Origin: Mycolicibacterium mucogenicum DSM 44124
GTDB lineage: Bacteria; Actinomycetota; Actinomycetes; Mycobacteriales; Mycobacteriaceae
Reading direction: 5' to 3'
Assembly (NCBI RefSeq): GCF_005670685.2
Contig: NZ_CP062008.1
Coordinates: forward strand, 620,001 to 684,000
DNA: 64,000 bases
Numbering within the stretch: the stretch's first letter is position 1; each line of letters begins with the position of its first letter. This document shows, piece by piece, positions 17,123-25,254 of the stretch. The notes under the pieces were generated by a model. The model was not told where the DNA came from, did not search any database, and saw only the letters and a program-made list of their open reading frames with translations. A program made the position numbers and the translations under genes.

Positions 17123-18037
17123 GTGTCCATCCAGCTGCCAAACGAATCGACCCGATCCGTCCGCCTGGAAATGCTCTACATCCCCGAGGGATCCACCGCC
17201 ACCGCCGACAACGCAAAAGACCGCCGACCCCTCGCCTACGGCAGCGCGTTCCTCTACGAACTCGACGGCAAGACCTACCTCGTAACCGCCCGACACAACC
17301 TCACCGGCCGCCACTGGCAGACCACCGCCTGCCTCGGCGCATACCCAGTAGGCCCGACACACATCAGATTCATGATCCTCGCCAAACCACCTACAGGCGG
17401 CGGCTGGCCGATCAAACCAACCGACGACGACCCCACCGTCGGCCAGGTCCAAATCCTCCTCAAAGCATTCATGAAACCCGTACTGGGCGACGACTGGAAA
17501 CCGCAATGGCGGGAACACCCACACTTCGGACCGAAGATGGACGTCGCAGTGCTGGAATTCGACCTCCAACGCGACGAACTGCAACTATCCGCATGGAAGT
17601 CACCAGCCGCCCCGCGCGGACCTGAACAACCGATATTCCCAGCCCCCGCCGCCGGCCAGGACGTATTCGTCGTCGGCTACCCCGACGCACTCACGTCCGG
17701 CCCCGGCTTCCCGCTTTGGATACGCGGCAGCATCGCATCCGAACCCGCCTTCGGATTCCCCGTCAACGACATCACACTGCCCCTCATGCTCGTCGACGCC
17801 CGAACCCGCCGAGGCCAGTCGGGATCCGTCGTCATGAGACACATCCCCGAAGGCACTCTCGCCAAAAACGCCGACGGAACAACCGGCATCACCAACGGGC
17901 CGGTATCTCAAATCGTCGGCGTCTACTCAGGGCGGACCAGCGACGAATCCGACCTCGGCTATGTGTGGCGTATCGAGGCGGTCGACGCCATCTGCCGAAA
18001 CGGAGTACCAGGCACGGACTCAGCCGCACCCTGGTAA
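17123..18037 (+). CDS. Trypsin-like serine protease
   Basis: 304 aa from a GTG at 17123. A chymotrypsin-fold triad can be read: His58 (LVTARHNL), Asp140 (MDVAVLEFD) and Ser233 in GQSGSVV. VVGYP at ~183-187 also fits S1-family folds. No signal peptide, so it should act in the cytoplasm. Such cytoplasmic trypsin-like proteases occur alone or in anti-phage systems. Here it ends the plus-strand accessory block beside a toxin-antitoxin-like pair. A moron with a defence or host-benefit role is an inference. Confidence 0.72.
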   Translation: MSIQLPNESTRSVRLEMLYIPEGSTATADNAKDRRPLAYGSAFLYELDGKTYLVTARHNLTGRHWQTTACLGAYPVGPTHIRFMILAKPPTGGGWPIKPTDDDPTVGQVQILLKAFMKPVLGDDWKPQWREHPHFGPKMDVAVLEFDLQRDELQLSAWKSPAAPRGPEQPIFPAPAAGQDVFVVGYPDALTSGPGFPLWIRGSIASEPAFGFPVNDITLPLMLVDARTRRGQSGSVVMRHIPEGTLAKNADGTTGITNGPVSQIVGVYSGRTSDESDLGYVWRIEAVDAICRNGVPGTDSAAPW

Positions 18038-18064
18038 ACCGTCGTCACCCAACCCCGCTCGACC

Positions 18065-18367
18065 TCAGTCCTCGTCGCCCGATTCCTCGGCCTGCTGATT
18101 GATTATCATCTCACCGCCCTCGACGTAGTCGCCCTGCCGGAGATGGGCCGCAACCTCGCGCAGCGCCTGCACGTATCCCTTCCGGAACTCGTCACCGATC
18201 GACGGCGTATCCCGCTTCATCCGCGACGCCCAACCCCGCAGGCTCCGCGCGATCCTCAGATGGTTCACGTACAACGCCGGCTGCTCCACCAGGATCGTGT
18301 CGATCCGGTCCTGGTCGTAGCACGCGAGCTGCTCAGCATCGAAATCGAAAATGTCTGGTGTAGGCAC
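18065..18367 (-). CDS. Phage early protein of unknown function
   Basis: 100 aa, MPTPDIFDFDAEQLACYDQD, helical and charged with an acidic C-terminus. Last gene of the leftward early operon, convergent with the protease gene 27 bp away. No family recognised. Confidence 0.6.
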   Translation of the reverse strand: MPTPDIFDFDAEQLACYDQDRIDTILVEQPALYVNHLRIARSLRGWASRMKRDTPSIGDEFRKGYVQALREVAAHLRQGDYVEGGEMIINQQAEESGDED

Positions 18368-18370
18368 GCC

Positions 18371-18748
18371 TCAGACCGTAGCGCCAGAGGCTCTGTTCCG
18401 GCAGTCCCGGCACAACCACTCACCACGATCCGTCCACGCCATCCACTCACCCGACACCAAGCCACCGCACCCCAGGCACAGGTGCTCCGAACGATGCTCA
18501 GCGGCCGCACCACGACCCCGCCCATACCGGACCGTGCCCCCAAGATCGCCCTCCTGACAGAACCGCTTCGCAGCACCCAACTCAGAGAACTCCGCCCGCG
18601 CCCCATCCGCACGCTCCGCCACATACGGCGCCCGATCATCCACACACCGCGCCTCGGCCGGCTGCCGCTCACGCACCGGCAGGCCATAAGCCACCGCCGC
18701 CACCCGCCGCAAATCCAACGGCACCAACGGCTCCGGCAACTCACTCAC
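18371..18748 (-). CDS. Phage protein with CxxC zinc-type pairs
   Basis: 125 aa if started at the GTG 18748, which overlaps the upstream stop as GTGAGTGA; longer starts at 18790 and 18802 exist. The C-terminal ~35 residues carry CLGCGG and CRDC, a zinc-ribbon-like pair around a WTDRGEW segment. Function unknown. Confidence 0.55.
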   Translation of the reverse strand: MSELPEPLVPLDLRRVAAVAYGLPVRERQPAEARCVDDRAPYVAERADGARAEFSELGAAKRFCQEGDLGGTVRYGRGRGAAAEHRSEHLCLGCGGLVSGEWMAWTDRGEWLCRDCRNRASGATV

Positions 18749-19202
18749 CGCGCTGCCCCAACCCATCCGGCGGCCCGCTGCGGTACTCATCTGGACCAGC
18801 AACGACAGCGTCGCGCATCACGTCCCGATAGGGACTGTTGCGCAACTCTTCCTCGGAGTACTCGCGATCAAGTTCGACGGGGCCGCCTACGGCATCGTTC
18901 AACGCCCGCAGCACCTCACCGCTACCGCCCAGAGCTTCGACCGCATCGCGCCGCAACCAATACCCCGGCGACAACATCACCGGCGCTCCGTCATCACCCG
19001 ACGGCAGCGGACCGGTGATCACACCACCAGATGCGAACTGAGGCGGCTTCGGAACCAGCACCCACGACCCCACAGGCGCATCCGATGGCACACGAGACCA
19101 TTTCGACGCACACTCCGGACACATCGCGCACTCGACATCGCCCGGCAACTCCAACTCGGTCGACGCACCACACGCACACGTCACCGTCCGTAGCTCACCC
19201 AT
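18741..19202 (-). CDS. Phage protein with N-terminal zinc ribbon
   Basis: 153 aa from ATG 19202 (one-base overlap, TGATG). The first 35 residues hold CACGA and CAMCPEC, a likely zinc ribbon. The rest is beta-rich, then an acidic helical tail (EYSEEELRNSPYRDVMRD). Function unknown. Confidence 0.6.
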   Translation of the reverse strand: MGELRTVTCACGASTELELPGDVECAMCPECASKWSRVPSDAPVGSWVLVPKPPQFASGGVITGPLPSGDDGAPVMLSPGYWLRRDAVEALGGSGEVLRALNDAVGGPVELDREYSEEELRNSPYRDVMRDAVVAGPDEYRSGPPDGLGQRGE

Positions 19203-19576
19203 CACCGGTCCTCCGTCCACTCGTCGAACACCCGCGGATTGCCGCACACACCGCAGCCCTCGACCACACGCCAGCGATTCCACGACTCCGGCCCCTCCGG
19301 GCCATTGCGGATCTCCGACCACACCAACGTCGCATCGATCCGGCGCCGCTCATGCTCCCGACCCACTTCGCACGGCAGCAGGTCCAGCAGCGCGCCAGCC
19401 AACTGCTGCTCGCTATCGGACGGCAGGAACACCTCGGCCCGACGCTGGTCCACCGGATCGACCATCGACAGCTCCACCAGCACGCCATCGCCCAGATGCG
19501 GGTCGTGCTGCGCAGTCGGGATCACCCGCACTCGAGCACCCAACGGCGTCGTGAATTCCCTGACCTCGCCACTCAT
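19202..19576 (-). CDS. Phage early protein of unknown function
   Basis: 124 aa, MSGEVREFTTPLGARVRVIP, coupled to the recombinase gene by ATGA. One CGVCG pair near the C-terminus may bind a metal. No family recognised. Confidence 0.6.
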   Translation of the reverse strand: MSGEVREFTTPLGARVRVIPTAQHDPHLGDGVLVELSMVDPVDQRRAEVFLPSDSEQQLAGALLDLLPCEVGREHERRRIDATLVWSEIRNGPEGPESWNRWRVVEGCGVCGNPRVFDEWTEDR

Positions 19577-20145
19577 GACTTGTCCCCTCCCGCTCGCTGC
19601 TTCACGTTGTAGACCGTCGCCCGCGCGACGCCGAACTCCCGCGCTAGATCCGCCGCCGACTCACCAGCCGCCAGGCGCTCCACGACCTCCGTCGCCTGGG
19701 CCTCCGACAGCGCCGGCTTCCGACCCGTATACACCCCCTTGGCCTTCGCGATCGCGATCCCCTCACGCTGCCGCTCACGGATCATCGCCCGCTCGAACTC
19801 CGCGACCGCCCCGAGCATCGACAGCAGCAGATTTGACATCGGCGAATCATCACCGGTGAACGTCAGGTTCTCCTTCACGAACTGCACCCGCACACCACGC
19901 TCAGTCAGCTCCCGAACGGTTCGCCGGAGATCCTCGAGGTTGCGCGCCAGCCGGTCCATGCTGTGCACGACGAGCGTGTCACCCTCGCGCACATAGCCCA
20001 ACGCCTCGACGAGCGCCGGCCGAGCGGTGTCCTTCCCGCTCGCCCTGTCCTCGAACCGCTTATCCAACTCCAGCCCGTCCAGCTGCCGCTCGGTGTTCTG
20101 ATCCACCGACGACACCCGCACATAACCGACCCGCTGCCCGTTCAC
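19573..20145 (-). CDS. Small serine recombinase (resolvase/invertase type)
   Basis: 190 aa. The catalytic N-domain contains YVRVSSVDQN (nucleophile Ser12 or Ser13) and MDRLARNLEDL (Arg residues near 65 and 68). A long helix follows (FERAMIRERQREGIAIAKAK). The last ~45 residues form an HTH (AGESAADLAREFGVARATVY). The size fits resolvases and invertases, not large serine integrases. It lies deep in the early operon, so it may resolve dimers or invert a segment rather than integrate the phage. Confidence 0.88.
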   Translation of the reverse strand: MNGQRVGYVRVSSVDQNTERQLDGLELDKRFEDRASGKDTARPALVEALGYVREGDTLVVHSMDRLARNLEDLRRTVRELTERGVRVQFVKENLTFTGDDSPMSNLLLSMLGAVAEFERAMIRERQREGIAIAKAKGVYTGRKPALSEAQATEVVERLAAGESAADLAREFGVARATVYNVKQRAGGDKS

Positions 20146-20345
20146 GACTCACCATCCTCGGCTGGCGCGCACGAACCGCACAGCCACACAGAACCGAACA
20201 TCCCCAGCGGGTCGGTATCAGCCACGTACCGCCGCACGCCCTCCGTCGATCCACACGGCCCGCACGCCGGCCGGCTCCGCAGCTTCTCCGCCTGACGGCG
20301 CTCGGCCTGGCGCGCGAGGAACCGAGCGTGTGTTGCCCGGCTCAT
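20142..20345 (-). CDS. Small zinc-finger-like phage protein
   Basis: 67 aa, ATGA overlaps at both ends. Basic N-terminal helix (RFLARQAERRQAEKLRSR), then CGPC and, 26 residues later, CGSC, a likely zinc site. Role unknown. Confidence 0.6.
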   Translation of the reverse strand: MSRATHARFLARQAERRQAEKLRSRPACGPCGSTEGVRRYVADTDPLGMFGSVWLCGSCAPAEDGES

Positions 20346-20569
20346 GTGCCGTACCCGCAGTCATCACACACGATCGTCGGTTCCTCCCAGTGATCCATCG
20401 AGCGCGTCCGCATCGAGCTACACCGCGGACACCGAGAGAACGGGCGCAACCGCTCGACCTCGGCGGCCAGCTCGATGATCAGCTGCCGGGCCTCCATCCG
20501 CCACGCGTTGCCTGGTTCGGCGAACGCATCGGTGAACGCCTTCGCACGCTCCACCACATCGCCGCTCAT
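20342..20569 (-). CDS. Small phage protein with C-terminal zinc ribbon
   Basis: 75 aa from the ATG at 20569, which gives an ATGA overlap. A helix (RQLIIELAAEVERLRPF) is followed by CPRC and CDDC, a complete CxxC-CxxC zinc ribbon. Role unknown. Confidence 0.62.
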   Translation of the reverse strand: MSGDVVERAKAFTDAFAEPGNAWRMEARQLIIELAAEVERLRPFSRCPRCSSMRTRSMDHWEEPTIVCDDCGYGT

Positions 20570-21087
20570 CGGGTCGACTCCAACCACGCCCCGAGCTGCG
20601 CATGCAGCCCCTCAACCTGGCCACGCGTCAGCGTCACCTTCGCGTCGACGCCCTCGTCGGACGCGGTGAACTCGACGCCCTTCGTGGGCCAGCCGTCCGG
20701 GTCGGTGAACACCACGAGCTCGCTGGGCGGCGAGTCAGGCACCTCGACATAGCGCTGCTCCGGCGCGTACCGAGTGAACGGTCCGAAGTGACGCGGGTTG
20801 TACCCGCCGAATCGCGGCCCGCTCAACCACTCGGACAGGCGGTGGCTCCACTGCCACAGGTTGCCGACTCGATCCGTCCACCAGTGGTCCCGATGTTCAG
20901 GGAGAAGGTTCGCCGTGACGATCGGCGAACCGGGCCCGCAGACACCTACGACGTCGCCCGTCTTGGCGTTGACGTAGATCCGGTTCGGGTCCACGCCCTG
21001 GGCGACGAGGCCGGCCGCTTGAGCCAGCGCGCGCGGCAAAGCCGCCCCCTCGTCAGGGGCGGCCTGGCCAGTCGAGTTGTCGGTCAT
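20566..21087 (-). CDS. Phage early protein of unknown function
   Basis: 173 aa from ATG 21087. Helical start (GAALPRALAQAAGLVAQGVD), Trp-rich middle, beta-rich end (SPPSELVVFTDPDGWPTKGV). No family recognised. Confidence 0.6.
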   Translation of the reverse strand: MTDNSTGQAAPDEGAALPRALAQAAGLVAQGVDPNRIYVNAKTGDVVGVCGPGSPIVTANLLPEHRDHWWTDRVGNLWQWSHRLSEWLSGPRFGGYNPRHFGPFTRYAPEQRYVEVPDSPPSELVVFTDPDGWPTKGVEFTASDEGVDAKVTLTRGQVEGLHAQLGAWLESTR

Positions 21088-21091
21088 CGGC

Positions 21092-21430
21092 TCATCCTGC
21101 CGTGACGCTGTTGGATGCGATGCCAATGTGCTCCGGGTACTCCCAGACCACCAAAGGCATGGTGTCGGGGTCGTGCCAGAACACCGACACCATGCCTGCC
21201 GCAACCTCACTCACCGTGCCGGTGACCGGATATCCCGGCTTCCGCACGACGTCACCGGCGCGGAACGACTCGTTGGGGAGCAGCCAACGGAACAGGGGTG
21301 TGGCCTCGGCGCTGTTGTCCTCGGTGGTGAACATGACGCGGCCGCTGCCGATGCCGTGCACGTTGGTGCCGTCTGGATAGCGCAACAGTTCGCGGGCCAG
21401 TGAGCGGACCTCGCCGACGTAGAGGCTCAT
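21092..21430 (-). CDS. Phage early protein, KOW/SH3-like beta barrel possible
   Basis: 112 aa. The segment FRAGDVVRKPGYPVTGTVSE, then MVSVFWHDPD, looks like a small beta-barrel of SH3/KOW type. Overlaps the next gene by ATGA. Function unknown. Confidence 0.6.
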   Translation of the reverse strand: MSLYVGEVRSLARELLRYPDGTNVHGIGSGRVMFTTEDNSAEATPLFRWLLPNESFRAGDVVRKPGYPVTGTVSEVAAGMVSVFWHDPDTMPLVVWEYPEHIGIASNSVTAG

Positions 21431-21729
21431 CGGGTCACCGCCGGGCCGGTGTAGACGTCGGCCTCACCGGCGGCGTTGGTGACGATGTGGCATGGCCACG
21501 GCGCGACGAGCGCGCCTCGGTCGTTGTAGCAGCCGGCCGCCACACCCTGCGTGTTGCCGGGGCCGCAGATGCGGTTGCCGTCGAATACGCAGTCCCAGCC
21601 GGGCTGGTCCTCCTGGACGGGGGCGGCACTGGCGGGTGGGGCGGAGATGATCGCGCCGGCGGGGAGGCCGAGTGCGGCGCCGATGACGATGCCGGCGGCG
21701 AGGGTGAAGCGTTGGGCGGTGATGAACAT
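21427..21729 (-). CDS. Small secreted Cys-containing prophage protein
   Basis: 100 aa, MFITAQRFTLAAGIVIGAAL. A signal peptide runs to about residue 35 (PPASAAP), leaving ~65 mature residues with four Cys (WDCVFDGNRICG; GCYND; WPC), probably two disulfides. GAAAGG upstream supports ATG 21729; an alternative ATG at 21774 would couple to the upstream gene. A secreted protein within the early operon suggests a change to the host surface. Confidence 0.65.
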   Translation of the reverse strand: MFITAQRFTLAAGIVIGAALGLPAGAIISAPPASAAPVQEDQPGWDCVFDGNRICGPGNTQGVAAGCYNDRGALVAPWPCHIVTNAAGEADVYTGPAVTR

Positions 21730-21770
21730 GGCGGGGGTCCTTTCGGGATCGGTGGGGTGGTGGTTGGTGG

Positions 21771-21986
21771 TCATCGCTCGTATTCCTCGACGAGCGAGCC
21801 GCGGGTCTCGACGCGGGCGTGCAGCACAGTGGCGGCGGAGCCGGGGGCGAACTGGCCGACCAGGTCGGCGAGGGTGGATTCCAGGGCGGCCTGGACCTGC
21901 GAGGCGATCCGCTTGGCCTGGTGCTCGGTGACGCCCTCGAGCTGGTAGGTGGCGGCGAAGCTGGTGAGGTAACCGGTGGTGGACAT
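21771..21986 (-). CDS. Small helical phage protein
   Basis: 71 aa, MSTTGYLTSFAATYQLEGVT, mostly helical with EHQAKRIASQVQAALESTLA. Preceded by GGAGACC. No family recognised. Confidence 0.55.
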   Translation of the reverse strand: MSTTGYLTSFAATYQLEGVTEHQAKRIASQVQAALESTLADLVGQFAPGSAATVLHARVETRGSLVEEYER

Positions 21987-22016
21987 CGGAGGTCTCCTTC
22001 GGATGGGTTGGGGTGG

Positions 22017-22316
22017 TCAGAACTCGGTTTCGACGAACTCGCGCACCAGCGCGGGCACGAACGACACCATCGAGCCGCTGAAGGTGGACTCGCCCTTGCA
22101 GACGCCGTTGTGGGTCAGGTGGATGAGCCGGTAGTAGGACTCGTCGTCGACGGTCACGCGGACGAAGTCGAGGTCGGTGCGGAGCGCGTTGTCGGGGTTG
22201 ACGCGGACCTCGATCCACACCGCGTTGACGACGGTCACGGTGTAGCTGCTGTCCAGGGCGGCAGCGATACCGGCGGCCAGGCTCTGGGCTTCGCGGGCGA
22301 GGACTGCGTTGGCCAT
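22017..22316 (-). CDS. Phage early protein of unknown function
   Basis: 99 aa, MANAVLAREAQSLAAGIAAA. Helix then beta strands (SYTVTVVNAVWIEVRVNP). Strong AAGGAG eight bases ahead of ATG 22316, and the first gene after the promoter at 22349-22378. Confidence 0.62.
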   Translation of the reverse strand: MANAVLAREAQSLAAGIAAALDSSYTVTVVNAVWIEVRVNPDNALRTDLDFVRVTVDDESYYRLIHLTHNGVCKGESTFSGSMVSFVPALVREFVETEF

Positions 22317-22348
22317 TTGGAGCTCCTTGTCTATTTAGGTTCTAGACC

Positions 22349-22378
22349 ACGTTAGCTCCGTGTCCAACAATTGTGCAA
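22349..22378 (-). promoter_or_regulatory. Probable internal early promoter
   Basis: Leftward: TTGCAC (22378-22373), 18-bp spacer, TAACGT (TANNNT, 22354-22349), then a ~30-base leader with AAGGAG before ATG 22316. It lies in the 144-bp AT-richer gap 22317-22460, one of the few real gaps in the early operon. Confidence 0.55.
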
Positions 22379-22460
22379 GAACTATTTTTAGACAGGATTT
22401 GCGCAGCTCAGAGTGTGAAACGGGGCCACGTACCGAATGCCCGACACGGGTACACCCCAG

Positions 22461-22568
22461 TTAGACGGATTGGTCATCGTCGTCGGCGGTGAACACCCAC
22501 CGCCACGCCCACAACACCAGGGCGACCGGCACGCCGAGCGCCAGCAGGATGATCGCCGCGGTGTCCAT
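22461..22568 (-). CDS. 35-aa single-pass membrane protein
   Basis: Short gene from ATG 22568 (TGATG with the upstream stop) to TAA 22461. The start MDTAAIILLALGVPVALVLW is a membrane helix, followed by a WRW segment and an acidic tail DDDDQS. The tight coupling is the main support. Unknown role. Confidence 0.6.
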   Translation of the reverse strand: MDTAAIILLALGVPVALVLWAWRWVFTADDDDQSV

Positions 22569-22909
22569 CAGTCGTCGCCGTCCTGGTCGTCGATGCCCTC
22601 GGCCAGCGCGCGCTCGATCCACGACGGGCCCGCCTCCGGCTCACCCTCGGCCAGGCGCGTCACAGCCAGCCACTCCGCCAGCTCATTCGCCGGGATACCA
22701 CCGGCGGCCAGGACGCCACGCGCCACACGGCACTGCAGCTCCCACAACGGATCACCCGGCGCCGACACCGTGCCGAACAGCTGCTCGCACTGGGCCACGG
22801 CCGGGCCCTCGACATCCGCCGGCGTAATGCGGCCGTCCACGAGGTCGCGTGCCATCTGCATCAGAGCGCCGACGCAGCGCTCGATCTCGGCGTTCGTGGG
22901 TGCGGTCAC
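22568..22909 (-). CDS. Phage early protein of unknown function
   Basis: 113 aa, MTAPTNAEIERCVGALMQMA, all-helical and acidic at the C-terminus (EGIDDQDGDD). ATGA overlap with the upstream HTH gene. No family recognised. Confidence 0.6.
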   Translation of the reverse strand: MTAPTNAEIERCVGALMQMARDLVDGRITPADVEGPAVAQCEQLFGTVSAPGDPLWELQCRVARGVLAAGGIPANELAEWLAVTRLAEGEPEAGPSWIERALAEGIDDQDGDD

Positions 22910-23418
22910 GGCTCAATCACCTCGGCATCGATCACGGGAGTAGCGGGTGTGGGCGCGGGGGCAGGGATGGCGATCTGCGGCGCGCGGGCGGCCAGGATCG
23001 CGCGCAGCTGCTCCTCGGCGTTGTCGATGACAGCCACGGCCGAGGTGACGTTCACGTCGATCTTCGTCGGCTGGATCAGGTGCAAGCCGGTGAGCCGGTC
23101 GTGCTTGTCCTGGACGTTCGCGACCGCCTCGAGTGCCTGGACGGCGGTGGTCAGCTTGTTGCTGGCCTTCGCCCGGGTCGCGACGGCGTACAGCTCGCCG
23201 ATCACCTGCCGGTAGTTGCCGGCCGACATCGCCCGTGCCATCTCGACGTCCTCGGCCGGCATGCGGGAGATGTGCTTTACGACGGCGGCGTGGGCCGAGG
23301 CGGGGGAGCCGTACTTGAGGGCGTCGGCGATTTCCTGCCAGGTGCGGCCGGTGCAGCGGAGCCGGTAGGCGTCTGCGGCGCGTTTTCGGGCGGTGGGTCG
23401 TGGGCCTTGGGGTGGCAT
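22906..23418 (-). CDS. HTH DNA-binding protein, terminase-small-subunit-like
   Basis: 170 aa. Residues ~8-45 form an HTH (AYRLRCTGRTWQEIADAL, then SPASAHAAVVKHI), as in Nu1/terminase-small-type DNA-binding domains. Residues 55-130 are helical, with a Pro/Ala-rich tail. It is far from the large terminase, so a role in replication or regulation is equally possible. Confidence 0.6.
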   Translation of the reverse strand: MPPQGPRPTARKRAADAYRLRCTGRTWQEIADALKYGSPASAHAAVVKHISRMPAEDVEMARAMSAGNYRQVIGELYAVATRAKASNKLTTAVQALEAVANVQDKHDRLTGLHLIQPTKIDVNVTSAVAVIDNAEEQLRAILAARAPQIAIPAPAPTPATPVIDAEVIEP

Positions 23419-23547
23419 TTCGCGATTTTCCGTTCGGCGGGTGCTGGTGGGTGGGCCTGGCGGGTGGGCGATGTTGTGGCGATTTTTGGGGTGGGGGGTG
23501 AATTACAGGCGTGCAATTTGGCCCCTGGCTGCCTCGTGGGGCGATTT
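23419..23547. other. Non-coding gap in the early operon
   Basis: 129 bp, GT-rich on the plus strand, with three copies of a CGATTTT-like element. GGCGTGCAA at 23508-23516 resembles the motif in the leaders at 2965 and 6288. No reading frame supported. Confidence 0.45.
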
Positions 23548-23802
23548 TTAGGGGGTGTCTGGTGTCCCTGCGGCGGGCCAGCCCATTGCGGCGCGGATTT
23601 TGGCGCTGTGGCGGCGGGCGGTTTCGGCGTGGTCGGTGTGGTGGCAGGGGAAGCCGTTGTGCATGCCGTCGGTGTCGCAGAGGTTGCAGGCGTCGATGGC
23701 TGCGGGGCGGCGGTGCTCCGGGGTGGGGTCGGTCTTCGGCTCGGGATCCGGTGTGGCAAGGGCGCGTTCGTCCATCCACGGGTCGGTCGGGTCACGCAAC
23801 AT
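23548..23802 (-). CDS. Small zinc-binding phage protein
   Basis: 84 aa from ATG 23802, overlapping the previous gene by 11 bases. Central CNLCDTDGMHNGFPCHHTDH has the same C-x-LCD-x-DG...C-x-H layout as the C-terminus of the upstream gene product (CRLCDPDGYLPNRAVCTHDP). The two may share a duplicated zinc module. Confidence 0.62.
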   Translation of the reverse strand: MLRDPTDPWMDERALATPDPEPKTDPTPEHRRPAAIDACNLCDTDGMHNGFPCHHTDHAETARRHSAKIRAAMGWPAAGTPDTP

Positions 23803-24973
23803 CGCTGGGCTCCTCGGCGGTCTCGTCGGGGTCGGGTGTGGTCTTGGCTGCGAGGGCGGCGCGGGCTCGTGCGATGCCTCGGGCGTTGGTGTCGGCTTGG
23901 CCGGGGTCGTGGGTGCAGACTGCGCGGTTGGGCAGGTAGCCGTCGGGGTCGCAGAGTCGGCAGTTGGCGATCGCTTCGGCTGCGGCTGCGGCGCGCTGGT
24001 AGGTGGCTTCGGAGTCGGCGGTGAGGTCGCGGCGGCGTTGCCGTTCGGTCCAGCGTTCGTGTGCTTGGCGGAATGCGGCGCAGGGACGGCAGGCGGGTGC
24101 GGTGTCGTCGGCTGGTTGGTCGCGGTGGCGTACGCAGCGCGACGGCGGCTCGGGGTCTCCTGGCTTCGACGATCGCGCGCGGGGCTCGTCGCCTGAGTCG
24201 GGTGCTGGGGTGTTTGCGGTTGGCTGGGAGCTGGATTCGGCCCCTCCCCCAAGGTGACCACCTTTGGAGGTGAGTGAACCTGAAACAGAACCAGAAACAG
24301 AAATAGAGGGTCCCTGGGAGGGTCCCTGGGTGGTGTTTGCTGGCTCTGCGTTTCCCCAGGTGGCGGGAGGGTCCAGGGGAGGGTGGTCGGGACCCTGGTT
24401 GGCAGGGTGGTGGGGAGGGTGGTTTTCCTGGGGATTGGGGATAACCAACTGAGCGGGCTCGAAGCCCTCCGCCACGCGCTTCAGGTGCTGCTGGGCCAGC
24501 GTGTAGTAGGCCACCAGGTCGGCCTGCAGCTTCTTTCCGTACGGCTTGTCCGAGTCGATGACGGGGATGGTGATCTGCGCCAGCTCGGCGAGCATCACGT
24601 GCGCGAACTTCGGGGAGTCGAAGCCGCACATGATCTTCAACGCGGCCAGCAGCACCGACGGTTGGCGCTCGAGGTCGTCGTTGCGGACGCGGGTGCGGAT
24701 GAGGCCTTCGCCGGTTTCCTCATCGATGTACACGTATCGGCGGGCTTCCATGCGCGCCAGGGCTTCTCGCACCTGGGCCTCGCTGGCGGGGTTGTCGCCG
24801 TCGCGCATGGCGTTGCACCAGCGGGTGAAGTTGATGGGGAACACGCCGGCCGTGTTGACACCACGCTGCCCATTGAGGACCTGCCACAGCAGCTTGTCGA
24901 ACACGGGCTGGTTGCAGAAGTCGCGGTCGGACCACTGGGAGAACAGGTTCTTTGCGTACTCGCGGGTGGTCAC
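23792..24973 (-). CDS. Replication-type winged-helix protein with C-terminal zinc module
   Basis: 393 aa. Residues ~1-160 are a helical DNA-binding region (FSQWSDRDFCNQPVFDKLLW, EAQVREALARMEARRYVYID) like replication-initiation or helicase-loader proteins in actinophage early regions. Residues ~165-300 are a long Pro/Ser/Gly-rich linker. The C-terminal part holds CVRHRDQP...CRPC and CRLCDPDG, likely zinc sites. Name by pattern, not by a proven family. Confidence 0.55.
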   Translation of the reverse strand: MTTREYAKNLFSQWSDRDFCNQPVFDKLLWQVLNGQRGVNTAGVFPINFTRWCNAMRDGDNPASEAQVREALARMEARRYVYIDEETGEGLIRTRVRNDDLERQPSVLLAALKIMCGFDSPKFAHVMLAELAQITIPVIDSDKPYGKKLQADLVAYYTLAQQHLKRVAEGFEPAQLVIPNPQENHPPHHPANQGPDHPPLDPPATWGNAEPANTTQGPSQGPSISVSGSVSGSLTSKGGHLGGGAESSSQPTANTPAPDSGDEPRARSSKPGDPEPPSRCVRHRDQPADDTAPACRPCAAFRQAHERWTERQRRRDLTADSEATYQRAAAAAEAIANCRLCDPDGYLPNRAVCTHDPGQADTNARGIARARAALAAKTTPDPDETAEEPSDVA

Positions 24974-25254
24974 TGGTCGGCGGCTTTCTGGCTCGTGGTG
25001 GCGGGGCTGCTGGTGGTGGTGGCCATCGCGTCGATTTCGTTGAGGTCGAAGCGGATCAGCCGGGGCCCGAAGCGGTGTCGGCGGACGCGGCCCGTGTCTG
25101 CCCAGCGGATAAGGGTTTTGGTGCTGACGCCGATGTGTTGCGCCGCTTGCTCTTTGGTGGCCCAGCGAGGCGTAGGCGCCGCCGTGTCCCCTTGTGGGCT
25201 ACTCACGGTGGTGTTGTGTACGCCGTTGTGGTGCAGCAGGACCGGCTCAGACAT
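24970..25254 (-). CDS. Excisionase-like HTH protein
   Basis: 94 aa from ATG 25254. Residues ~30-75 are a MerR/excisionase-type winged HTH: WATKEQAAQHIGVSTKTLIR, then ADTGRVRRHRFGPRLIRF. It may be the recombination directionality factor or a transcription factor. ATGA overlap with the following gene. Confidence 0.7.
   Translation of the reverse strand: MSEPVLLHHNGVHNTTVSSPQGDTAAPTPRWATKEQAAQHIGVSTKTLIRWADTGRVRRHRFGPRLIRFDLNEIDAMATTTSSPATTSQKAADQ

Noticed and set aside
18143..19018. Plus-strand 291-codon frame opposite early genes
   Set aside because: Arg/His/Pro-rich, no start signal, opposes tightly coupled minus-strand genes.
19573..20145. Serine recombinase as the phage integrase
   Set aside because: Too short and too far from the attachment site; resolvase-like architecture.
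23277..24629. 450-codon minus-strand frame rich in Pro/Thr/Arg
   Set aside because: Low complexity and overlaps the better supported 22906, 23548 and 23792 genes.
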